Shown piece after piece: positions 35,861 to 47,300 of a stretch of 64,000 bases of DNA. Origin of the DNA: Dallia pectoralis (Eukaryota > Chordata > Actinopteri > Esociformes > Umbridae); assembly GCA_029465975.1 (NCBI GenBank), contig CM055756.1, positions 3,140,601 to 3,204,600 on the forward strand, given 5' to 3'. The notes beneath the pieces were generated by a model, which worked only from the letters and a program-made list of their open reading frames with translations, was not told the origin of the DNA and did not search any database. The number at the start of each line of letters is the position of its first letter. The first letter of the stretch is position 1. The position numbers and the translations under genes are program-made.

Positions 35861-36728
35861 CAGCTGGAAAGTAATACTGAGAAACTACCTGGTCAGGAAC
35901 TGAGGAACTACCTGGTCAGATAGTAATACTGAGGAACTACCTGGTCAGATGGATAGTTATACTGAGGAACTACCTGGTCAGATAGTAATACTGAGGAACT
36001 ACCTGGTCAGATGGTAATACTGAGGAACTACCTGGTCAGATAGTAATACTGAGGAACTACCTGGTCAGATAGTAATACTGAGGAACTACCTGGTCAGATG
36101 GATAGTTATACTGAGGAACTACCTGGTCAGATGGTAATACTGAGGAACTACCTGGTCAGATAGTAATACTGAGGAACTACCTGGTCAGATAGTAATACTG
36201 AGGAACTACCTGGTCAGATAGTAATACTGAGGAACTACCTGGTCAGATAGTAATACTGAGGAACTACCTGGTCAGATAGTAATACTGAGGAACTACCTGG
36301 TCAGCTGGTAATACTGAGGAACTACCTGGTCAGATAGTAATACTGAGGAACTACCTGGTCAGATAGTAATACTGAGGAACTACCTGGTCAGCTGGTAATA
36401 CTGAGGAACTACCTGGTCAGATAGTAATACTGAGGAACTACCTGGTCAGATAGTAATACTGAGGAACTACCTGGTCAGATAGTAATACTGAGGAACTACC
36501 TGGTCAGATAGTAATACTGAGGAACTACCTGGTCAGATAGTAATACTGAGGAACTACCTGGTCAGATAGTAATACTGAGGAACTACCTGGTCAGATAGTA
36601 ATACTGAGGAACTACCTGGTCAGATAGTAATACTGAGGAACTACCTGGTCAGCTGGTAATACTGAGGAACTACCTGGTCAGCTGGTAATACTGAGGAACT
36701 ACCTGGTCAGCTGGATAGTTATACTGAG
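35861..36728. repeat. Minisatellite, 29-bp unit, about 30 copies
   Basis: Units of AACTACCTGGTCAGATAGTA plus ATACTGAGG repeat every 29 bp. Variants have TCAGCTGG in place of TCAGATAG, or a 4-bp longer form GATGGATAGTTATAC. It starts directly at the truncated LINE and ends at GAGAGCAATATTTC. Confidence 0.96.
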
Positions 36729-36764
36729 AGCAATATTTCAAAGTTCAGATATGTCCAACCTTAT

Positions 36765-36900
36765 GCCAATTGTAAAATATTGAGGCAGTGGCATTATGGT
36801 TTGGAGTTGCTTTGCTTCCCTAGAGCCTGGCCAACTTGCCATCATTGAATCAAGCATACATTCCATATTTACTATGAAGACACTTTGAGGGTACTTAAAG
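36765..36900 (+). pseudogene. Possible transposase scrap
   Basis: Plus-strand reading SGIMVWSCFASLEPGQLAII resembles the catalytic-core segment of Tc1/mariner transposases (usually MVWGCF). Only about 40 codons are recognisable and neither terminus was found. Confidence 0.4.
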
Positions 36901-39279
36901 CTGGTCCTGAATTCAGGTAAGCCTTCTAACATTTCACAGTAGAACTAACTTTCAACTAAAGATTCCTAAATCGTATGTTTACATATGAGGGGGTCGATCG
37001 ATATACTTTCTCACATACTTGTCTCACATATTCTGTAACATAAGTATACAATACCTATTATAATGCGAAACACAAAAAATATAGATGGGACTTTGTCTCT
37101 TCAGAGTCAAGTTATCTGTTATGTATTATTATTTGGTGTTATTTTTAGCTTGAGTTACCTGGTCTGGCTTAATGTTTGATGTAGTCGTGGATCTATGTAA
37201 TAATTTGCATTTCCCAGGGTTGCCTAGCAATTCTTAACAAAACAATTAAACCAGTGTAAGAAGCTTAATATTGTTATGGGTCATATAAACTATTATATTT
37301 TCTTATGATTGGGACCCCAGGCAGAACCACAAGAATTTAACAACGCAGAATACAATCCCATAAAAGCCTCTTCTGGATCAATGGTTTTGATTCCCAGAGC
37401 AGACAGATATGTAAAAGTTTAATCTATTAAAACTCACCCAAAACAAACCAAGGCAGAGACATTAATGTGCTATTTCTGGCAGAAAGCAAGGCGCCTGGAG
37501 CATCTGAGCTGACATTCAAAAGAAGCAAGAGTCTAGGAGAAGCAATATTACATTCATAACCCAATTAGCCCTTTATATTAAAATTCGAAAGAAACCTCTT
37601 CTAAAATGCCTTCCCAATAAATATACTTACCGTTCATTTTTATAAGACTGGCAATGGAAAGGACATTTTAAGGACTGAATATGATTCACTAAAGAACTGC
37701 ACTTACTGTTTGTTGATTTTATTTACCCAGGTACATTTTCTCCCAATAAAAACTAACCACATTTTGAGTAAAATACTAAATCAAAACACGAACGCGAAAG
37801 TATTGAGAGCCATATCATACGATATATTGCGGGAAGAAATCAATTGAAAATGAATACATCTGTTCACACGACTGACAATACCCTACACTTTTTTACTAAA
37901 TATTGGCCTGTGTTAGGCTTAGATTAAAATCAATGAAAGGTAGGATTAAGGTTGTGTATAAAAGTATTGGGGTTATAGTTAAGGTTTGGGCTGAGATTAA
38001 AAATAGGGTTAAAGTTGGTTATAACAGTATCGTGGTCACAAGAGGTCACCGTCCTTGATCACACCCCACTTCCAGAAAATAGCTGCACTCACCACTGCCT
38101 ATTGCTGCCAGTTTGTTGCTTAGGTTTTTAAAATTAAACAACGATTATCTTCCCTGGGACAAGCCTTTAACAACGTATAGACCAAGGCCAATAGTATTAA
38201 TATTAGAGTATATTCGCAGAATATTTCCTCCACACATTCATTTGTAACTCTAGGAGTTATTCGTGGTCATCCATGACTTCCTGTTTCACTGGGAGATGAT
38301 AAATTAGGTAAGATCCACAGCAAACTTCCTCATTTATCAAGCAATGAGACAAAATATCGCTGGCCTTCATAACATAGGCAAAGGCTGTTAAAAAGAAATT
38401 GCATCACGCATAAAGAAAATGGCCACTTCTTATATCATCCTAATCAAGATGTTTAAATCAACTGGAGCTGTGACACCTAGAACTACATATGTACATCACT
38501 TGCATTTACTTCAGTCTTTATTGTGAACTAACTAGTAGCATTACAGAAAGACTCTCAGACCTCCACATTCCTCTCTTGATACATGAGTTGCTTAACATAC
38601 ACAAAGCTATTCATAACAGAACATTTAGCTTTATGCCGTATCATCAGTGAGACTCTCAGATATGTGCACGAGTAACATCAGAAGATAAATGTACCAAATG
38701 AGATGATGACCCATTATGAATATAAACGGTTAAAACATCGTAAGCAACAACGGCTCTTAAATATCTTTATTAACCATTTTAACCAAATTAAGCATTTGTC
38801 AATAGCTATTTGCCATAAAGTGTAGTCTTTATATCTGCAAGTTTTTTTCTCATGCCTGCTACAGTAACATAATTAACAGTATATATGCATACAACAACGA
38901 TTTAAATTATATGCACATGGTCTTCATACTTTCTGATAGTTGGGCTGGAATAAATATTCCCTGCAGATGTTAATCTAACATTGTACTATTCACTCTACAG
39001 ACCACAAGGGGGAATAGGAGAACCAGGAGTGAAATTTAGAGCAGGTTTTTTTTAACTGAAGGCCCGATGAAGGAACTTGGCTAATTAACGTATCAGTCAG
39101 TAATGGTATTTTGGAATTAATTGTGTTCTTAAATCGACCAATATGGCAGCCTAATAACTAGATTGTATTTATATTATATTATTGTGGTAAAAATAAGATT
39201 AGTAATTCCAAAGATTAAAAAAAAACTAAAAATTAGAAACATTAGTTCAATTCTAATTTTCTATATTACTATATTTACT
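36901..39279. other. Intergenic DNA
   Basis: About 2.4 kb of AT-rich sequence without a recognisable exon. A single stretch at 37910-38040 contains GGTTAAGG-type words similar to the 68-bp array at 12.5 kb, but it is not tandem. Confidence 0.45.
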
Positions 39280-41784
39280 ATATCATAGTAAAACAACCCA
39301 CCGTATATCACAGTAGAACATCACAGGTGAACATCACAGTAAAACAACCCGCCGTATATCACAGTAGAACATCACAGTAGAACATCACAATAAAACAACC
39401 CCCCGTATATCACAGTAGAACATCACAGTAGAACATCACAGTAAAACATCCCACAGTACATCACAGTAGAACATCACAGTAAAACAACCCGCCGTATATC
39501 ACAGTAGAACATCACAGTAGAACATCACAGTAAAACATCCCACCATACATCACAGTAGAACATCACAGTAAAACAACCCGCTGTATATCACAGTAGAACA
39601 TCACAGTAAAACAACCCACCGTACATCACAGTAGAACATCACAGTAGAACATCACAGTAAAACAACCCACCGTACATCACAGTAGAACATCACAGTAGAA
39701 CATCACAGTAAAACAACCCGCCGTATATCACAGTAGAACATCACAGTAGAACATCACAGTAAAACAACCCACCGTACATCACAGTAGAACATCACAGTAA
39801 AACATCACAGTAGAACATCACAGTAGAACATCACAGTAAAACATCCCACCATACATCACAGTAGAACATCACAGTAAAACATCCCACCGTACATCACAGT
39901 AGAACATCACAGTAAAACATCCCACCGTACATCACAGTAGAACATCACAGTAGAACATCACAGTAAAACATCCCACCGTATATCACAGTAGAACATCACA
40001 GTAGAACATCACAGTAAAACATCCCACCATACATCACAGTAGAACATCACAGTAGAACATCACAGTAGAACATCACAGTAAAACAACCCACCGTACATCA
40101 CAGTAGAACATCACAGTAGAACATCACAGTAAAACATCCCACCGTATATCACAGTAGAACATCACAGTAGAACATCACAGTAAAACATCCCACCATACAT
40201 CACAGTAGAACATCACAGTAAAACATCACAGTAAAACATCCCACCGTACATCACAGTAGAACATCACAGTAGAACAACCCACCGTATATCACAGTAGAAC
40301 ATCACAGTAGAACATCACAGTAAAACATCCCACCATACATCACAGTAGAACATCACAGTAAAACAACCCACCGTACATCACAGTAGAACATCACAGTAGA
40401 ACATCACAGTAAAACAACCCACCGTACATCACAGTAGAACATCACAGTAGAACATCACAGTAAAACAACCATCACAGTAAAACAACCCACCGTATATCAT
40501 CAGTAGAACATCACAGTAGAACATCACAGTAAAACAACCCACCGTACATCACAGTAGAACATCACAGTAAAACATCACAGTAGAACATCACAGTAGAACA
40601 TCACAGTAAAACAACCCACCGTACATCACAGTAGAACATCACAGTAGAACATCACAGTAAAACATCCCACCGTACATCACAGTAGAACATCACAGTAGAA
40701 CATCACAGTAAAACAACCCGCCGTATATCACAGTAGAACATCACAGTAGAACATCACAGTAAAACAACCCACCGTACATCACAGTAGAACATCACAGTAA
40801 AACATCACAGTAGAACATCACAGTAGAACATCACAGTAAAACAACCCACCATACATCACAGTAGAACATCACAGTAGAACATCACAGTAAAACATCCCAC
40901 CGTACATCACAGTAGAACATCACAGTAGAACATCACAGTAGAACATCACAGTAGAACATCACAGTAAAACAACATCACAGTAGAACATCACAGTAAAACA
41001 ACCGTACATCACGTATCACAGTAGAACATCACAGTAGAACATCACAGTAAAACAACCCACCGTACATCACAGTAGAACATCACAGTAGAACATCACAGTA
41101 AAACAACCCACCGTACATCACAGTAGAACATCACAGTAGAACATCACAGTAAAACAACCCACCGTACATCACAGTAGAACATCACAGTAGAACATCACAG
41201 TAAAACAACCCACCGTACATCACAGAAGAACATCACAGTAGAACATCACAGTAAAACAACCCACCGTACATCACAGTAGAACATCACAGTAGAACATCAC
41301 AGTAAAACAACCCACCGTACATCACAGTAGAACATCACAGTAGAACATCACAGTAAAACAACCCACCGTACATCACAGTAGAACATCACAGTAACATCAC
41401 AGTAAAACATCATCACAGTAGAACATCACAGTAAAACATCACAGTAGAACATCACAGTAGAACATCACAGTAAAACAACCCACCATACATCACAGTAGAA
41501 CATCACAGTAGAACATCACAGTAAAACATCCCACCGTACATCACAGTAGAACATCACAGTAAAACATCACAGTAAAACAACCCACCGTACATCACAGTAG
41601 AACATCACAGTAGAACATCACAGTAAAACATCCCACCGTACATCACAGTAGAACATCACAGTAAAACAACCCACCGTACATCACAGTAGAACATCACAGT
41701 AGAACATCACAGTAAAACATCCCACCGTACATCACAGTAGAACATCACAGTAAAACATCCCACCGTACATCACAGTAGAACAAG
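39280..41784. repeat. Composite minisatellite, 13-bp and 25-bp modules, about 2.5 kb
   Basis: Two modules alternate: a 13-bp AACATCACAGTAG (or ...TAA) and a 25-bp AAACAACCCACCGTACATCA plus CAGTA. They are arranged mainly as 13+13+25 (51 bp) or 13+25 (38 bp), with occasional extra 13-bp copies and a few slipped junctions (near 40470, 40970 and 41390). The copy number of the 13-bp module varies from block to block, consistent with slippage inside a longer unit. No open frame results. Confidence 0.96.
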
Positions 41785-42620
41785 CTAAACTGCAGAGGTG
41801 TAAAGTAACAAAATATTTTTTTACTTCGATACTTTACTAAAGTAATTTTTTGGGGTATCTGTACTTTACTTGAGTATAAATTTTTCTGCCGACTTTTACT
41901 TTTATTTTACTACATTTAAGAAAGAAAATGTATACTTTTACTCCGCTACATTTCACAAACACTTCCGTTACTTTTAACAAATAGCAGTCAATTATTTATG
42001 AAATCAATTGCATTTTAATACAAAATAGACTTTACTTTTGACATATTATGCGGACTCGTTTTACCTGCACAGCACAAATGAAATAGCAGCGTGCAGCCAA
42101 TTGTCTCATAAGTTTCCTCTCTAATGTCTAAAGCACGCTCACAGTGATTCAAACTTAAGGACAGGGACCACCTTTGGGTTCTGTTTATTTATTATTTGTT
42201 TAGAGTTAGGGTCCCTATTGGGTGCAGGTCTAAAGGAGTAGACATAGGAGAGGTTTGTAGGAATGGAGATTGTGGAGGAGAAAGTGATGAGGGAGACATA
42301 GGTAGGAGAGATGAGGGAGAAGAGAATGTAGGAGAGATTATTGTTACAGTTAGTATTTCATTTTCTCTGGCCATTTTGAGCCATTTTGTTCTATTCCATA
42401 TGAAATGTGAAAAGGAGAGTTCTGAAAACAATTTTGATTAATAAACTCAAACTAACGAATTAAATATTGTTGCATCTATTTTATTACTTTTACTTTTGGT
42501 ACTTGAGTACTTTTTAAATCAGATACTTTAGTACTTTTACTCAAGTAGAAATATGGCAGGTGACTTTTTACTTTTACTCAAGTATCATAATCAGGTACTT
42601 TTTACAACTCTGCTAAACTG
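41785..42620. mobile_element. hAT-type MITE, 820 bp, with perfect 8-bp TSD
   Basis: The ends CAGAGGTGTAAAGTAAC (41793 on) and, on the complement, CAGAGTTGTAAAAAGTACC (ending 42612) are inverted repeats. They are followed inward by many ACTTTTACTC / GAGTAAAAGT words in both orientations. The flanking direct repeat CTAAACTG is perfect (41785-41792 and 42613-42620). An 8-bp duplication is diagnostic of the hAT superfamily. The interior (42190-42440) has no transposase similarity, so the element is non-autonomous. It lies immediately beside the end of the 13/25-bp array. Confidence 0.95.
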
Positions 42621-43824
42621 CTATCCCCTACAATACATTCAGTATATTTTTACTTATTAATTAAATAATAATTACTGGTAATTGCAAAAGTCAAGGCGTA
42701 GCAGTTACAACTTGACAAAATACCTGAAAACCAATGTTTTTTTATTACTGGCAAAATGCGAAGACTAGAAATGTAACTTGTGATTTATGGATTTGAATGT
42801 AATGACAAGGACAAAGCAACTTCTGTTATGTCTTTCACACAAGATCTCCAAGACCTAGATTAACAACAGTGGTGAGGAGGTGATGTCATAGTTGATTGCA
42901 CAAAGAAGAGTACTAATCTTGAAATAGTGGATCACTAAGGCAATACATTACATAACAACAACTGTGTTGATGCAAAAAATAACTGGAGTTACACACCCAC
43001 CCAGCGGAACTTGATTTTGCTGTATTTTTATGCAAAGGACTTGTTTTTGTTGTCATTCCGGCAGAAATTGGATCTCCGCTTGGGTTAAGCCATTTGCCAT
43101 GGCCTCTATGATTTTATAGTTTCAACATAAACAAGGCAAATGGTTCCAAACTATGCAGACTGTGTCGAATGTTTAACCACGATGATGATCTATATTGATT
43201 AATTGTTATTTCAACTTTTCTTTTTGTCCTACGAGATCAGGAATTTCCAAACGTCTCGTATTACCTTATTATCAAGATGCAGTCATCTCTGAAATGTGTT
43301 TACGTTACTGTATATTTTGAGAGGACTAACTCCATGTATCTACGCGATCGTGTAATCCACCTGTAGTATTACCTGTAGAAATTAGAATCTATAACCTTTT
43401 AAGATACCAAACTATAGAGTGTTTCTTTACACACAGTCAAATAGTGAACTCACAGCATTACTTGACTGGACATTAAGGTCAAATGTGGTTGTCAAACTGC
43501 AGCACACTTCTGTAATTGTCTTTCCTACACAATTAATACACACACACATGTTTTCATTTATTTAATGAAGACTAGAATTACAGCAAATATATTGTTTATT
43601 GTTCATACATTTTTGTAAGATGATTACATTTCATTGCTTGATCATCTCGTGTAAAAAATACATATTTTTATTAATTGACTTATTTTAAACCAATTACAGA
43701 CACAAAATACAGTACAGTATTTGTTCAAACAGTGGGTAGATCCCAAACTGAAACATTTACATAAAAGACAGTATTCAGGACCAGGTAATGTCAAGGTATC
43801 ATTTAAAATATAGACATACAGTAC
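42621..43824. other. Region 3-prime of pctp
   Basis: AT-rich and without an exon. Minus-strand poly(A) signals for pctp lie in its upper part (43667-43672 and further down). Confidence 0.5.
43667..43672 (-). terminator. Candidate pctp poly(A) signal
   Basis: The plus strand reads TTTATT, the first canonical AATAAA on the minus strand below the pctp stop codon, about 600 nt away. If used, the 3-prime UTR contains the minisatellite at 43825-44083. Motif-based prediction. Confidence 0.35.
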
Positions 43825-44083
43825 ATGCCCCAATCAGTAACACATGCATATGCAAATGTCCCAATCCATAATCCATGCATATGCAAATGTCCCAGTCCAT
43901 AACTCATGCATATGCCCAAACCATAACTCATGCATATGCATAAACTCCAATCCATAACTCATGCATATGCATAAGCCCCAATCCATAACTCATATGCCCC
44001 AATCCATAACTCATGCATAAACCCCAATACATAACTCATGCATATGCATAAGCATCAATCCATAACTCATGCATATGCATATG
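43825..44083. repeat. Minisatellite, about 30-bp unit, 8-9 copies, rich in ATGCATATGCAT
   Basis: Units of CCCAATCCATAACTCATGCA plus TATGCATAAG with length variation. The first two copies contain ATGCAAAT, the POU octamer sequence. The array lies 190-450 nt below the pctp stop codon, probably inside its 3-prime UTR. Confidence 0.9.
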
Positions 44084-44269
44084 ACACTACCTCCAACAAT
44101 CAACTCTGTAAAAGTCCCTGATAGTATCACCAACCCCCTGGTCTCCAGCTGGGTGGAATTAGACAGCTCCAGCAAACTCCGGGCGTCATACAGTACAGTA
44201 AACATTAAACACCCTTGGAGTAAACTGAAAAATGCAATCCTCATACGCCGAGGCTCCAATAACAAGCGT

Positions 44270-44350
44270 TCATTTCTTGTTCTTCTGGCAATAGTTTGAG
44301 TAATTGCTGCAGGCCTTCTGCATGTCTGTTATGAAGCCAGGCACTCCACT
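44270..44350 (-). CDS. pctp: pctp coding exon 6 (last)
   Basis: Acceptor CAG precedes AGT GGA GTG CCT. It encodes 26 residues from SGVPGF to QKNKK, then TGA (44270-44272). It begins in phase 0, matching the end of exon 5. This exon is too short to be seen as a long open frame. Confidence 0.93.
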   Translation of the reverse strand, partial: SGVPGFITDMQKACSNYSNYCQKNKK

Positions 44351-47300
44351 CTGTTGAAACACACGGAATAGCTGTCTTCATCAATTATAGTCTTGGACAG
44401 AGCAGTGAAGACACACCCAAATTTGGGCTACAGAAAATAACCATTGACATCATAACCCAAGACATCTGCTTGTGATTAACGGTGTGAATAAAGGCATTCA
44501 AAAGGTAAACAAGCAAGGTTTTCTTATTGGTTATATAGTACTCCATTATAACTATGCTATACATGTCATTCAATTCTACATAGCGAGGAAGAGGTGCAAG
44601 AAAATACTTACAAAAATAAGACATTATACTGTAGAATACTATAGTATTTCCAGCTATACTTTGTAGTATCCTTTAATATAGTATGAATATGTTATATTGT
44701 ATTATACACAGGGTTTCTATTATAGAAAAGTGGTTAATTATTGCATAACAATGATTTGATATCGTAGAACCGGCGTTATCAAACCAAGGTCCACAAGGGG
44801 GTGCCATTGGGACCAAAAACAATGTGAATTTTTTTTTGCTGTATTTATATTAACATTTTTACATGTTTCCAACAAATTTCAAAATTGGTTTCAATATAAT
44901 AACAGAGCACGTGTTTAAATTAATATGTTTTTATAAATGAACTTGTCTTTCCAATTCCCCCAAATGATAGTAATATTTTTGCTTTGGTATATCTTCGTAC
45001 TCAAACGATGTTAGTCCCAGCCTAGTGTTGGGGGTGCGTTGAGGGTTTTTGACACACACGGGGGAGGTGGGGTGTAGGGGGCGTGGCTGTACATTATCAG
45101 CCGATTCATTATAAATGCATTGTGCTGACATCTGAACCAAACTGAGCTGATGAAGTCGGAACATACCTTAGCTGCCCAGTTCACCAGCCAGGACGGGATA
45201 TTGCCACCAGGGTTATCAAAGTAATTCATGAACACTGAAAGAAATGAATACAAATGTTGTTGTCTGTCAAAAACAAATGACTACACAACAACCTAAAGTT
45301 CATTACTGAAAGGTTGCCTTTATGGACATTTAACATGCTACTAACAGGATAGGTTCTGGTTGTAGCTTGTGTTCACTTGAGTGAGCAGTACCTTTGGTGC
45401 CACAAGCTCCATCACTCGCCATGGCCACGCTCTGCTTGTAGTCGTTAACCCGCTGAACCCCGCTCTTCTGTGGCAACAGGGACTGCGGCGAGCTCTTAGC
45501 CAGCACCACATAAATCTTCCTGTCGTCCACGTCCACGTCCTTCCGCTCCCTGACGTACACATACTGTGGTTAACGCTGTTTAAGAAACTTGTGAGGGAGG
45601 GAGAAGTGTAATTTTCTTAATACACACGTTTTACGCCCTTTGGCTCTCCCTAAACATTTGTGATGTTCTAAGTCTAAGAGATATTAGGATAGACACGTGT
45701 CCTCCAATGCGCATTTCACCGAGCTGTTTCGCTTGTTATTAAACCGGTCACTCAACTAGAACATAATCCTCGGTACACACTTGAAGGAGAGCACATTCCC
45801 TGGCCAACAGCCACAACCGGGCCTGCAGGTGCCCTACCTACCTACCTACCACAAGCAGTCGTTTGACTGAAATGAGACAAGGCAGCCCTGCCCACCCTGG
45901 AGGAATGTGAAGGGAGATTATCAGTTGTAAATTACTAGACCAGTTACTCATTAAGACAATGTGCCTGCCTGTGTTATGCCTGAAAAACAACATATAGCCC
46001 ACGTTAGTTAATAATGCAGTAACTGCTGCTCAAAAGTTTCGGATCACTTAGAAATGTCCTTTGTTTTCCAATGAAATTAGTTGGAATAGGAAATAAATAG
46101 GAAATTCGGTCATTATCAAGTTTTGTTATTAATTAAATAATAATAGTGTGTTTAATAAAGTAAGAAATTGGCTCCAATCAAGTGCCGTCCACAAGGTTAT
46201 GAAATGGCATTGCAAAATGTTCTTCTTCAAGAACCTTTTTACCCTGGTCAGAACTCCCAAATGTTATTTCTTGATCTGAACAACGTTACACTTAGATGTG
46301 TCCACACTTTGTTTCCAATCTTTCTCTGTCCAGTGACTGTGCTTTTTCGCCCATCTTAATCTTTTCTTTTCATTGGCCAATATGAGATATGGATTTTCCT
46401 TTACAACACTGCCTAAAAGCCAGCATTCTGTAGTCACCTCGACACTGTTGAGGTTGAAACGGATGTGTTCTGGGTAATATTTATTGAAGCTGCCAGTTGA
46501 GAAAGCGTGTGCCTGTTTCTCAAACTTGTCAATAATGTACAGTGCATCCGGAAAGTATTCACAGCGTTTCACTTTCAACATTTTGTTATATCCCCCAGAG
46601 AGGCTGTTTCTCGTTGCTTGTCACAATAATCCAGATGAACTGACTTTTCAGCTTTGAAATTTAGAGCAAAACCCTACATCACATTTAATCCACAGCAACA
46701 CGACAAGGCCCTGCCTCACCCTGCATATTGCAAATTAGATCATCATTTCGTTCTCCTGCTTCCATGCCTATAAGCTGAAACTCCAACAGGAAGTAGCAGT
46801 GACAAGCTCAAATAAGTGGTCAGATGAAAAGCAGATGCTAAGCTACATAACTGTTTTTCAAAAGCAGACCGGATTTTGATCCGGGATTCATTCGAGAAAA
46901 CGGAGTGGTTAGAGTGTTTATCAGAACAGTGACTGGCTTCATGAAATAAGTGCATCGATGATGTCGTACCCACCAGGATATCTGAAGCCTAGATTACCTT
47001 CCACATCTGGACTGCAATACAAGGCCGCAAAACAAAGAGCGGCACACTTACCAGCCGCTAAAGTGGCACACGTACCAGCCGCTAACAAGGAGCGGCACAC
47101 GTACCAGCCGCTAACAAAGAGCGGCACACGTACCAGGGGACAAACAGACCATCTTGCTTACTATTCGCACCCCTTTAGCCAATCTTTTGTCACTACCCGC
47201 TTCTAACATCTGGACACAGCAATCTTTGTCCATTCTTTTTGACAAAATTGTTCAAGCTTAGAAAAAAGTTATCCGAACTTGTTTACTTATTACAGGTTAC

